NCBI GenBank assembly: GCA_013316055.1
Contig: WSNM01000004.1
Span: 1 to 64,000, forward strand
DNA length: 64,000 bases
Reading direction: 5' to 3'
Source: Clostridia bacterium
GTDB lineage: Bacteria; Bacillota; Clostridia; Christensenellales; Borkfalkiaceae
In this document: one piece after another, positions 1 through 7,537 of the stretch
Position numbering within the stretch: the first letter of the stretch is position 1
Layout: each line of letters begins with the position of its first letter
Made by a program: the position numbers and the translations under genes
Notes under the pieces: generated by a model
The model's database searches: none
What the model saw: the letters and a program-made list of their open reading frames with translations, nothing else
Told to the model about the DNA's origin: nothing

Positions 1-285
1 TATAGGACATATAATAAAGAATAAAATATCAAAAGAACTAATATCTAATATACTTAAAAGCAAAATAGCAAGTGCATTCTTGCGGTTATTTGCGCGGCTG
101 TAACCGTGTTCATATTCGCATACTTTAAATTGTGGGGGTTTGTTCCGCTTTGCGGAGCCGCGGCTTTTGCAATGCTTATGTTTGTTTGCAAAGGCGGACA
201 GGAGCGCGAGGAAAAACGCCTTGCCCCGACAGAGCCGCAGGGTGATTTTATTACGGGAAAGGTAAACGATGATAAAAAGGACTGA
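1..285 (+). pseudogene. 3' end of a membrane-protein gene, cut by window edge and possibly frameshifted
   Basis: An open frame runs from base 2 to a stop at 101-103. A second frame, open from base 58, continues to a TGA at 283-285. The second frame encodes a hydrophobic segment (ILAVICAAVTVFIFAYF, then a second stretch) and a charged tail ending KVNDDKKD. It has no ATG before base 171, so I read the pair as one gene broken by a frameshift near 60-75, or as an assembly error at a contig end. The first 60 bases are unusually AT-rich. The stop overlaps the next gene's start (269), which suggests translational coupling. Product unknown. Confidence 0.35.
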
Positions 286-772
286 CCGCTTGCTTACGGC
301 GGGCGCGGTTATCACATATGTTATAGCCGCGATTATGATGTGCGTTGTTGCGGCGTTCATAATTAACGATACAAAAGAGTTTATAGGTCACGGCATAGAC
401 CCAGCCGTCTATTCGTACCTGATAACGGCGCTGATAGTACCTGCGCTGCACGTCTTTGCGGGGGTTATTTTGATAGCGCTGTGCATTGCCGCCGTGGGAA
501 CGGTATTAATACTTGCGGTATTATGCGCGGTAAACGTTATTTTAAAAACACGCAAATCGCGGGAGCTGATAACCACGCTGAGCCTTGTTTTTGACGTTAT
601 TGTGGTTTTGCCTTTTACGGTAATAATTTTTGTTACGGTATGGTCGATTAGCAACGGGCAATCACTGCGCACAATTATATTTTTTGCCGTGATATGCGTT
701 ACCGCCGCCGCGCTGACCGCAAACGGAATAACGTGCATTTACAGACTGACAACAAAAAAACCAACCGTATAA
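269..772 (+). CDS. Small integral membrane protein, unknown function
   Basis: 167 residues, almost entirely hydrophobic. Four or five membrane segments lie at roughly residues 8-34, 48-92 (probably two), 98-125 and 134-158, with short charged loops such as KTRKSRE. No catalytic or transport motif is recognisable. The ATG lies inside the last codons of the preceding partial gene (17-nt overlap), so the two are probably co-transcribed. A strong bidirectional terminator follows the stop. I do not recognise the family. Confidence 0.7.
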   Translation: MIKRTDRLLTAGAVITYVIAAIMMCVVAAFIINDTKEFIGHGIDPAVYSYLITALIVPALHVFAGVILIALCIAAVGTVLILAVLCAVNVILKTRKSRELITTLSLVFDVIVVLPFTVIIFVTVWSISNGQSLRTIIFFAVICVTAAALTANGITCIYRLTTKKPTV

Positions 773-777
773 TGAAT

Positions 778-819
778 GCGTAGCGAGCCGTTGAACGGCT
801 CGCTACGCTTTTGTTTTTT
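778..819. terminator. Bidirectional intrinsic terminator
   Basis: A 13-bp perfect stem (778-790 with 796-808) with loop TTGAA is followed by a T-rich run on the + strand. It separates the convergent genes ending at 772 (+) and 831 (-). Confidence 0.85.
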
Positions 820-830
820 ACTGCGTTGTG

Positions 831-1697
831 TTAAAAAATTCTTTGTCCCTGAATAAAGTAGCTCCACCTCTTTGCGGAAATCTGCTCGATTTTAGCATAG
901 TCCGAAGCCGTGTGAAGTATCCAATTGTCGCCGAGATACAGCGCAACGTGTCCTACCCTTTCAACACCCACCTTGTCCTTGCGCGATTCGTTGGTGAAAA
1001 ACATTAAATCGCCGCGGCGCAGCTGTGACTTGCTTACGGTTTTGCCCTGATAAATCTGGGTGCGCGTTGTCAGCTGTAATTTGACGTGCGCGCCCGTAAA
1101 GAATATGTACTGCATTAGCGACGAGCAGTCGAACGCGCTCGTTGTGAAGTTTTTCAGAAGCTTGCCGTCGCCGTCGTGGTAGCGCACCGCGCCCCAGACG
1201 TAAGCCGTACCCAAAAGCTTTGTGCCCTCTGCAATAACCGCCTCTATACGCTCGTCCTCGCTTGCGGTCATTTCCACCGTTTTTCCGTATTTCGCAGAAA
1301 GGTATACCGAGCCGTTTTTATAGCCCGTTTTATACCAGCCGTTTACCGTGCCGTTGTTTGCGTACAGCGTGGCGTGCTCTGCCGTGCCCTTCACCGCATA
1401 ATTCGTGCCCGCGCCGGAGCGCAGATTTACTCCGTTTGTAGTTGTAGTTATGTAAGAAACGGTTTTTGCCTTGGGCGGCTCCTCGGGAACGGACGGCGTT
1501 GACGGCGCGTCGGTTGCGGGGGGAGCTTCTACCTCGGGGGGACGAGTACCGTCAAGTTCGGTATCGGGAAGCTGTTCGGTAATATCCGTCTGCTCTCCGT
1601 CGGGCTCCTTTTGCGCCGCCACAGCACAGCCGCCGAGCGATGCAGTCATAGTCAATGCCGCCGCAACTGCGGCAAGCTTTTTTATTTTCGATTTCAT
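831..1697 (-). CDS. SH3b-NlpC/P60 lipoprotein, cell-wall peptidase
   Basis: 288 residues. A lipoprotein signal ends at LGGC (Cys24), followed by a Pro/Glu/Thr-rich linker (about 30-78), a bacterial SH3 domain (about 80-145, with NLRSGAGTNY) and an NlpC/P60 domain (about 155-288). The catalytic Cys191 sits in FDCSSL and the His in GHVALYLG. Such enzymes cleave peptide stems of peptidoglycan at the cell surface. A GGAGG Shine-Dalgarno is present, with rather long spacing to the ATG. Transcribed alone, convergent with the gene at 269. The family assignment is secure; the exact bond cleaved is not known. Confidence 0.88.
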   Translation of the reverse strand: MKSKIKKLAAVAAALTMTASLGGCAVAAQKEPDGEQTDITEQLPDTELDGTRPPEVEAPPATDAPSTPSVPEEPPKAKTVSYITTTTNGVNLRSGAGTNYAVKGTAEHATLYANNGTVNGWYKTGYKNGSVYLSAKYGKTVEMTASEDERIEAVIAEGTKLLGTAYVWGAVRYHDGDGKLLKNFTTSAFDCSSLMQYIFFTGAHVKLQLTTRTQIYQGKTVSKSQLRRGDLMFFTNESRKDKVGVERVGHVALYLGDNWILHTASDYAKIEQISAKRWSYFIQGQRIF

Positions 1698-1869
1698 AGT
1701 TAACGCATTTACCTCCTTCGTTTAACCTTTTGCACGGCTATTATAACAAAGGCGGCGGCGTTGGCGCAATGCAAAAATTTTGCCACGTTTGGCAATGCCT
1801 GGAAGCGGATATTGACATCCGTAAACGGTTAAAGCAAATATATGAATTACGAATAATACCTTAATATAT

Positions 1870-1914
1870 AACTCCCCCCGACGCCGAGTTTCGGCGTCGG
1901 GGGGGAGTTTTAAA
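1870..1914. terminator. GC-rich intrinsic terminator
   Basis: A stem of about 18 bp (1870-1887 with 1891-1909) with a very short loop and a TTTT run on the + side. It lies just downstream of the minus-strand gene ending at 1927. The rest of 1698-1926 shows no gene. Confidence 0.65.
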
Positions 1915-1926
1915 ATTTATACCTAT

Positions 1927-2124
1927 TTACTCTATGCCTTCGTTAAGCCTTTTCAAAAGCTCGTCCAAATCGTTGCCGTGGACGAAAACCGCTTCCTCAA
2001 TCGTTTCGCCGTGGGCGCACGCGCAGCCAAGACAGTGCATACCTACAGACTGCAAAATTTCCGCGCTGTTGGGGTTGATTTTAAGACAGTCCATAATCAA
2101 GGTGTCTTTTGTTATTTTAGCCAT
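1927..2124 (-). CDS. DUF1858 domain protein
   Basis: 65 residues spanning a whole DUF1858 domain, the small helical fold also seen at the start of some hybrid-cluster-associated proteins. The pattern TLIMDCLKINPNSAEILQSVGMHCLGCA with a CxxC pair (CLGC), followed by TIEEA and a C-terminal helix, is typical. A GGAGG ribosome site precedes the ATG. The CxxC pair suggests a redox or metal role, but no biochemical function is established that I can state. Monocistronic. Confidence 0.85.
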   Translation of the reverse strand: MAKITKDTLIMDCLKINPNSAEILQSVGMHCLGCACAHGETIEEAVFVHGNDLDELLKRLNEGIE

Positions 2125-2221
2125 ATTAAGCCTCCGTAATTGTATTTATATAATGTTATTATACCACCGTTGCGGCGGTTTTACAAATAATTTTGCACTT
2201 TTTATTTATGCGGCAAGCTAT

Positions 2222-2470
2222 TTATTCGTAAAGCTTACCCATATACAAAATTTTGGCAAGGGTTTTATAGTCGAAATTCTCCCAGTCCACGGTACCGTCC
2301 ACGGCAGAGTAATCTTCAACCCAGCCTGCCAGCTGATTTAAATAGTCGGAAACGGTTGAATTTGCCCATTCTTCGGGTTTTTCCTTTGCGTCCTTTGCCA
2401 GCCGCGCGACAAAATCAAGAAAAGCTTGCTTGCCGTTTATATTGTTTATCTGTTCAATCGGATTTTTCAA
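2222..2470 (-). CDS. DUF7660-like small protein
   Basis: About 82 residues if started at the TTG at 2470, which has AAGGTG five bases upstream and leaves the preceding gene's stop (2484) clear. An in-frame TTG at 2515 would overlap that gene. The pattern FLDFVARLAKDAKEKPEEWAN, then YLNQLAGWVEDY, matches the small DUF7660-type proteins as I remember them. No function is known. Probably co-transcribed with the peptidase upstream (13-nt gap). Confidence 0.6.
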   Translation of the reverse strand: MKNPIEQINNINGKQAFLDFVARLAKDAKEKPEEWANSTVSDYLNQLAGWVEDYSAVDGTVDWENFDYKTLAKILYMGKLYE

Positions 2471-2483
2471 GCGGGCACCTTTT

Positions 2484-4175
2484 TTAAAGCTTATTTTTTT
2501 CAAGCTCTGCAACAACTCCGGAAATCGCCTTTTTGACCGAGCCTCTTTCGAACGGGTTGGAAAGTCCGCCTAACTTCAACAGCTCGAAATAGCTTTTGCT
2601 GCCGCCGGCACGGCACAGCGCGTAATAATCCTTCCATGCGCCCGCCTTGTCGGCTTTTGCGCGGGTGAAGTACTCGAACGCGCCCATTTGCGCAAGCGCG
2701 TAGTCCACATAGTAGAACGGATACATAAATATATGCTGTTTCTGCATCCAGAAGCCCCCTTCCTCCAAAAATCCGTTGCCGTCGTAGTCGCGCCACGGCA
2801 TATAAATTTTTTCAAGCCTGCGCCAGCATTCGCGCAAGCCCTTTGCGTCGTAGTCGTGCGAGAACACCTCTTGCTGAAAGTGGTCTACAAGGCAAAGATA
2901 GGGCACCGTTTTAAGCGCGTCGGAAAGGTGCGCATAGCGGTATTTATCTGCATTTTCGCCAAAGAACAAATCCATCCACGGGTATGCGAAGTGCTCCATT
3001 GACATGGAATGGATTTCGCTTATTTCGCTAGTTGACCAAAGCTGCGAGGAAAGAGTGACGTTTTTTGCCGTGGAATACGCCTGAAAGGCGTGACCCGCCT
3101 CGTGCGTTAAAACGTCGACGTCCGCAGACGTGCCGTTGAAGTTGGAGAATATAAACGGCGCGTTATAGCCGGAGATAAACGTGCAGTAGCCGCCCATGTG
3201 CTTGCCCGCGCGCGTTTCCAAATCGAAAAGCTCGTGCTCGCACATAAAATCGAAGAATTCGCCCGTTTCTGCGGAAAGCTCGCGGTACATTTTGCGCGCG
3301 CTGTCCACCATATACCGCATATCGCCCACGGGCGCGGCGTTGCCCTCGGGAAAAACAAGCTGCTCGTCGTAATAATGCAGCTTGTCGATTTTAATACGCT
3401 TTTTCTGCTGTTCGTACAGCCGCGCGGCAACGGGCACCAATTCCTCAACAACCTGTCTGCGGAAGGCGGCAACCTCGTCCGCGCCGTAATAATAATGACC
3501 GTTTGCAAGATAAGCCATTTCGATATAGCTTTTAAAGCCCAGCTTTTGCGCCATACCGCGGCGAATGTTGCAAAGTCTTATATATATGGCGTCCAATTTG
3601 TCGGATACGCTCTTGTACAGGTCTGCCCACGCCTCGAAAGCGGCTTTACGGACGGCGCGGTCGGTGGACTGCATATATTTCAGCAGTCCGTAAAAATTGC
3701 AGTCCTCGCCGTTGAATTCGACGGTACAGCCCGCGGTAAGCTTTGCATATTCCTGAGTGAGCTTGCTCTCTTCAACTCTGTCGTTTACAATGCTTTCGTC
3801 CGCAAGGCGGATTTCCGCCTCAAAATTTTTAAGCATATCCGCGCCGAACTCCCGCTCGAAATCCGGCTTGAATGGCGAGGCAAGCAGCGCCTCGTTCGCC
3901 TTTTTTGCGACAAGCTGAAATTTTGGGAACTCCTCGTAAAAGAAGTTCATTTCCCCGTCGTAAAATTCGTCGCGGGTGTCGGCGGTGTTGCGTATCGAGG
4001 CAACGGTATACATTGCGGAAACTCCGTCTGTGGCTTTATCGTATTCGATTAAAAGCTTGCGCGCCTCTTCATAGCTTTTTGCCTTTTCAAGCCCTGAAAT
4101 AAAGTCGTAAACGGACTGCTCCGCCGCCTTCATATCGGGGCGGGTATATTTTATTTCGCTGAATTTTGTAAGCAT
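2484..4175 (-). CDS. M3 family oligoendopeptidase
   Basis: 563 residues from the ATG at 4175, eight bases after AAGGAG; a TTG two codons earlier is rejected because it sits inside that spacing. A zinc metallopeptidase of the M3 (thimet/PepF-like) group, with HEAGHAFQAY giving the HExxH metal site (His358) and a downstream Glu in the helix SEISEIHSMSMEHF. It presumably trims cytoplasmic oligopeptides; there is no signal peptide. Length is normal for oligoendopeptidase F relatives. It heads a two-gene unit with the DUF7660-like gene. Confidence 0.9.
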   Translation of the reverse strand: MLTKFSEIKYTRPDMKAAEQSVYDFISGLEKAKSYEEARKLLIEYDKATDGVSAMYTVASIRNTADTRDEFYDGEMNFFYEEFPKFQLVAKKANEALLASPFKPDFEREFGADMLKNFEAEIRLADESIVNDRVEESKLTQEYAKLTAGCTVEFNGEDCNFYGLLKYMQSTDRAVRKAAFEAWADLYKSVSDKLDAIYIRLCNIRRGMAQKLGFKSYIEMAYLANGHYYYGADEVAAFRRQVVEELVPVAARLYEQQKKRIKIDKLHYYDEQLVFPEGNAAPVGDMRYMVDSARKMYRELSAETGEFFDFMCEHELFDLETRAGKHMGGYCTFISGYNAPFIFSNFNGTSADVDVLTHEAGHAFQAYSTAKNVTLSSQLWSTSEISEIHSMSMEHFAYPWMDLFFGENADKYRYAHLSDALKTVPYLCLVDHFQQEVFSHDYDAKGLRECWRRLEKIYMPWRDYDGNGFLEEGGFWMQKQHIFMYPFYYVDYALAQMGAFEYFTRAKADKAGAWKDYYALCRAGGSKSYFELLKLGGLSNPFERGSVKKAISGVVAELEKNKL

Positions 4176-4255
4176 AGTCAAAGCTCCTTTATGTTTTAGA
4201 TATACATTATATCACCGTTTTTTTAATCGCGCAACCAAACCCCCATTATTTACCA

Positions 4256-4284
4256 TTGACAAATTTATCTGCAAACATTATAAT
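4256..4284 (+). promoter_or_regulatory. Consensus sigma-A promoter
   Basis: TTGACA (4256-4261), 17-bp spacer, TATAAT (4279-4284). The ATG of the next gene is at 4293, so the expected transcript start (about 4291) leaves only about two untranslated bases and no room for a Shine-Dalgarno. Confidence 0.85.
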
Positions 4285-4292
4285 ATTCCCCG

Positions 4293-5792
4293 ATGAAAAC
4301 ACAAAAGCGTATAGAAATTTCGCTGATAGTCTTAACGGCGCTGACCCTTGCGGCTTCGCTTTTGCTTACCTTTACGGTATCGGACTATTACATATTTAAC
4401 AGAATATCATTTTTGGACGGCGAGGACAGCTTTAATATCTTTTTTGTTTTAAGCCAATGGATAAAAAAGGCGGGACTGCTTTTGTTTCCGCTTGCGGTAT
4501 TTTACAAAAAAAGATGCTGTGCCGACATTGCAAAGTACGTTTTGCCCGCATTTGTGATAATTTCCTGCGCGACGTTCGGCAATTTTTTCGACATAACCAT
4601 GCTGACGGAAAACGCAACGCCCGCGGAAAAGGTTTTTGCAAGCATAAACGAGTTTATGACCAAGCCCGCGAATATGGCGCTGTTCTTTATAAATTCCGCG
4701 CTGTATATTGCGGTTTGCGCACTGCTGTTTGTGCGCGACGGCTGGAGGGTGAATAAAAAATCGTTTATATGGCTGCCGTTTGCGCTTGTTGCGGTTATGC
4801 CGCTGAATATTTTCGAAAACTTTTTCGACATTAACGACTTTTCGCCCGCGCACCCGCTGTGGTTTAAAAACTTCACCGTGTGGCACTTTTTGGCGCTTGC
4901 GATGCTTGCGGGCTTTACAATCGGCTGCTATTACTTTTTAAGGAAGAAGGGCCGCGCGGCACAAAACGAGTTTTTGGCGGCGGGCGCGATAATTCTTTTG
5001 ATACAGTACCACAGCAAGGACAGCGTTGTTATGGGCGACGGCTATAACGTGTATTACACCGTGCTTGCGTGTCTGCCGCTGTTTATATGCAATATCGGCG
5101 TGTATATGGCGTCCGTTTCGGTTATACTTAAAAAACGCGTGCTGTACGCAATTGCCTTTTTTGTGCACGCAGTCGGCGCGCTGACGGTGTTTGTATACTT
5201 CGGCAAGGACGAAATGAGCAACTACGGCATATTCTGCTCTTACTCGATTTTGTACTTCTGCTTAACGCACTGCCTGCTGTTTGCGCTGTCCGTTCTGCCG
5301 ACTGCCTTGGGGCACTTTAAATTCAGAATTAAGGACTGCATAATTCCGCTTGCGTATTACTGCGGGGTGATTATCGTCGCCGCGGTTGCAAGCGGGCTTG
5401 TAACGTCGTTTTTGACCACCTATTCCTACGACGGCTACACCCTTACCGTGGGCGAGGGCGCTGGCTTCGATATGGCTCCGCCAAACTATGCGTTTACTCA
5501 GGTTTGCCCGTTGCCCGTAACGTTACCGCTTGTGCCCTTAACCATTTGGAAATGTCAGCTTAACGTGCTGTATCTGGTATTGCTTTACATAGCTTACGTA
5601 TGCCTGTTTTGGGCGTTTACCGGCGCATATTATGCATTTTTGGCGATACGCAAGGCGGTGCTTGCAAGGCTTGCGGCGGGAAAGGCGGGCAAGGAAGTAC
5701 CCGCTGTGCCCATAGCGTTAGCTCAGCCGACTGCCGACAGCGCGCTTGACGAAACGGCGGCAGCCGAGGAAGCAGACGAAGAAAAAGCTTAA
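4293..5792 (+). CDS. Polytopic membrane protein, YwaF/TMEM164-like
   Basis: 499 residues with about eleven or twelve hydrophobic segments and a short acidic cytoplasmic tail (ETAAAEEADEEKA). The region HCLLFALSVL, with PPNYAFTQVCPLP further on, loosely recalls the TMEM164/YwaF family of integral membrane proteins. That match is from memory and tentative. No transport or enzymatic motif is clear. A perfect sigma-A promoter abuts the ATG, so the mRNA is predicted to be almost leaderless. Monocistronic, convergent with the ABC-F gene. Confidence 0.7.
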   Translation: MKTQKRIEISLIVLTALTLAASLLLTFTVSDYYIFNRISFLDGEDSFNIFFVLSQWIKKAGLLLFPLAVFYKKRCCADIAKYVLPAFVIISCATFGNFFDITMLTENATPAEKVFASINEFMTKPANMALFFINSALYIAVCALLFVRDGWRVNKKSFIWLPFALVAVMPLNIFENFFDINDFSPAHPLWFKNFTVWHFLALAMLAGFTIGCYYFLRKKGRAAQNEFLAAGAIILLIQYHSKDSVVMGDGYNVYYTVLACLPLFICNIGVYMASVSVILKKRVLYAIAFFVHAVGALTVFVYFGKDEMSNYGIFCSYSILYFCLTHCLLFALSVLPTALGHFKFRIKDCIIPLAYYCGVIIVAAVASGLVTSFLTTYSYDGYTLTVGEGAGFDMAPPNYAFTQVCPLPVTLPLVPLTIWKCQLNVLYLVLLYIAYVCLFWAFTGAYYAFLAIRKAVLARLAAGKAGKEVPAVPIALAQPTADSALDETAAAEEADEEKA

Positions 5793-5811
5793 AATTTCGA
5801 TATAAAATTGA

Positions 5812-5838
5812 GGCGGCGGGCAATTTTGCCCGCCGCTT
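5812..5838. terminator. Intrinsic terminator between convergent genes
   Basis: A 9-bp stem GCGGCGGGC/GCCCGCCGC (5813-5821 with 5828-5836) is followed by TTATTAT. The U-tract is modest. It sits between stops at 5792 (+) and 5840 (-). Confidence 0.65.
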
Positions 5839-5839
5839 A

Positions 5840-7330
5840 TTATAATTCAATTGTTCTTGTGGCAACGTTTTTTACGAACGTCGCGTCGTGCTCCACAAAC
5901 AGCAGCGTTGCGCCCGAGGCTGTTATCGCGCTTTCGATTTGCTCCCGCGAGGAAATGTCGAGGTAGTTTAAAGGCTCGTCCCAGATGTAGATATTCGCTT
6001 TTTCGCAAAGACTGCGCGCAAGGGCGCATTTTTTCTTTTGCCCCTGCGAAAAGCGGGACATATCCCTGTCGAAATCGTCTGCGCTAAACCCAAGCTTACT
6101 TAAAATCGCCTTGAAATACCATTCGTCTATGCCGTATTTTGCGGCGTACACCCCCAAATATCCCTCAGCTTCGCACATTTGCGGCACATAGGATATTTTT
6201 AAGCGGGGAGAAATGTCTTTTTCGCCCGAAATTTTGAATTGCTCCCCCAATATGCCGCAGATAAGCCTTAAAAGCGTGCTTTTGCCGCAGCCGTTGCCGC
6301 CCGTGACGGCTATGCGCTCGCCCTCGCAAATATCCAGCGACAGACCGCCGAAAATCTGCCTTTGCGCAATTGACACGCATATATTCCGCAGTCTGACGTA
6401 TTGCGGGCGGAAAAAGCTTTGCGGCTGTAAGCGCAGCTCCTCCGTTTCCTCAATACCCTTCAAAAGCTTTTTTATGCCCTCGTCCGCGCGGGAATATCTG
6501 TCTGCAATAACCTTTGCCCGCTTCTGCGTTTTTGCCGATTTTGCCGACAGAAAACCGCGGTCGATAACGGCGTGACTGTCCGAAAGCCTGCCGTTTTTGT
6601 TGCTGATTGCGCTTTCGGCATTCGCACCCCAGCCCGCCGCGCGCGCCGCCGAACGGCTAAGCCGCGCCCGCTCGCCTTCAAGCCTTTCCTTTTTCGCCGC
6701 GTCCGCCGCCCTGCGCTTTTCGCGCTCTGCAAAATATACGGAATAATTGCCGCGGGTAAGATATGCGCCCGTTCTTTCAAACGCAAGAATATGGTCGCAG
6801 CAGCCATCGAGGAAGCTTCTGTCGTGCGATACCACAATAAAGCCGTTTTTGCCGCTTAAATAGTCGGCAAGGCGCCTGCGGCCGTGCAAATCGAGGTGGT
6901 CGGTAGGCTCGTCGATAAGCACGAACGCCTCCTGCGAGAATACCGCCGCAAGCTGAAATTTGGTTTGCTCCCCGCCCGAAAGCGTATCGAACGGACGGTA
7001 TAAGGCTTCCTCGTCAAGCCGTAAAAGCCCAAGCTCCTTTTGCAACCGCCATAGCTGCGCTTCCGGCGCGATTTCGTAAAACAGCTCGTAAGCGGTTTTT
7101 GCTCCGTCAGAAATAACGCACGGAAAGCGCACGAAATTCAGCCCCGCGGTAATGCGTCCGCGGCCTTTCAGCTCTCCGCTTAAAAGCTTTAACAGCGTGG
7201 TTTTGCCGTAGCCGTTTTCACCGACCACTCCAAGCCGCCAGCCGCTTTCAAGCCGCAGATTCAGTCCCGAAAACACCGCGTTAAGCCCGTCGGGATATTC
7301 GAAATACAAATTTTCTATATTAATAAACAA
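5840..7330 (-). CDS. ABC-F ribosomal protection protein, Lsa-like
   Basis: 496 residues from the TTG at 7330, six bases after AAGGAG. Two ABC cassettes without membrane segments: Walker A GENGYGKTT and GGNGCGKST, signatures LSGGEQTK and FSQGQKKK, joined by a long charged linker (about 190-290) with DRGFLSAKSAKTQKRAK. That linker resembles Lsa-type antibiotic-resistance ABC-F proteins, which dislodge lincosamides, streptogramin A and pleuromutilins from the ribosome. The upstream leader ORF and terminator strongly support drug-inducible attenuation. The exact substrate range cannot be read from the sequence. Confidence 0.85.
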   Translation of the reverse strand: MFINIENLYFEYPDGLNAVFSGLNLRLESGWRLGVVGENGYGKTTLLKLLSGELKGRGRITAGLNFVRFPCVISDGAKTAYELFYEIAPEAQLWRLQKELGLLRLDEEALYRPFDTLSGGEQTKFQLAAVFSQEAFVLIDEPTDHLDLHGRRRLADYLSGKNGFIVVSHDRSFLDGCCDHILAFERTGAYLTRGNYSVYFAEREKRRAADAAKKERLEGERARLSRSAARAAGWGANAESAISNKNGRLSDSHAVIDRGFLSAKSAKTQKRAKVIADRYSRADEGIKKLLKGIEETEELRLQPQSFFRPQYVRLRNICVSIAQRQIFGGLSLDICEGERIAVTGGNGCGKSTLLRLICGILGEQFKISGEKDISPRLKISYVPQMCEAEGYLGVYAAKYGIDEWYFKAILSKLGFSADDFDRDMSRFSQGQKKKCALARSLCEKANIYIWDEPLNYLDISSREQIESAITASGATLLFVEHDATFVKNVATRTIEL

Positions 7331-7340
7331 GTTAAACTCC

Positions 7341-7415
7341 TTAAATAAAAAAATCCGCGCGGAAAACCGCACGGAAACAAACGCGACGTATGCCGTTGGA
7401 TATAAAACCGTACAT
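7341..7415 (-). CDS. Leader peptide of the ABC-F attenuator
   Basis: A 24-codon ORF, ATG at 7415, beginning MYGFISNGIRR and ending RADFFI. Its 3' half is encoded by the terminator hairpin itself, and its TAA overlaps the Shine-Dalgarno of the ABC-F gene (TAAGGAG). Translation across this ORF would melt the terminator. Its own ribosome site is weak (GCGGA). No conserved leader sequence is recognised; the call rests on position. Confidence 0.55.
   Translation of the reverse strand: MYGFISNGIRRVCFRAVFRADFFI
7347..7375 (-). terminator. Attenuator terminator upstream of ABC-F gene
   Basis: On the minus strand, a 9-bp stem TCCGTGCGG/CCGCGCGGA (one G-U pair; arms 7367-7375 and 7354-7362) with a 4-base loop is followed by seven T. 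It lies only 16 bases before the ABC-F start, so it terminates transcription unless disrupted. Confidence 0.8.
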
Positions 7416-7476
7416 AAATTTTCCGCAAGCGCACGAAAAAGCCGCAGAGCGGGCTTCCGCTCCTTAAAATGTGCCG

Positions 7477-7530
7477 TCCGTGCAGTTAAATAAAACGGAA
7501 AATTATATTCTCAACGGTCTTATCTCCTTA
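7477..7530 (-). promoter_or_regulatory. Putative promoter and anti-terminator arm of the ABC-F leader
   Basis: A TATAAT -10 box lies at 7502-7507 (minus), with only a poor -35 (TAAGGA). Just downstream, GCACGGA (7483-7477) is an exact complement of the 5' arm of the terminator, TCCGTGC (7375-7369). It could form the competing anti-terminator. Inference from pairing only. Confidence 0.5.
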
Positions 7531-7537
7531 AATTTAC

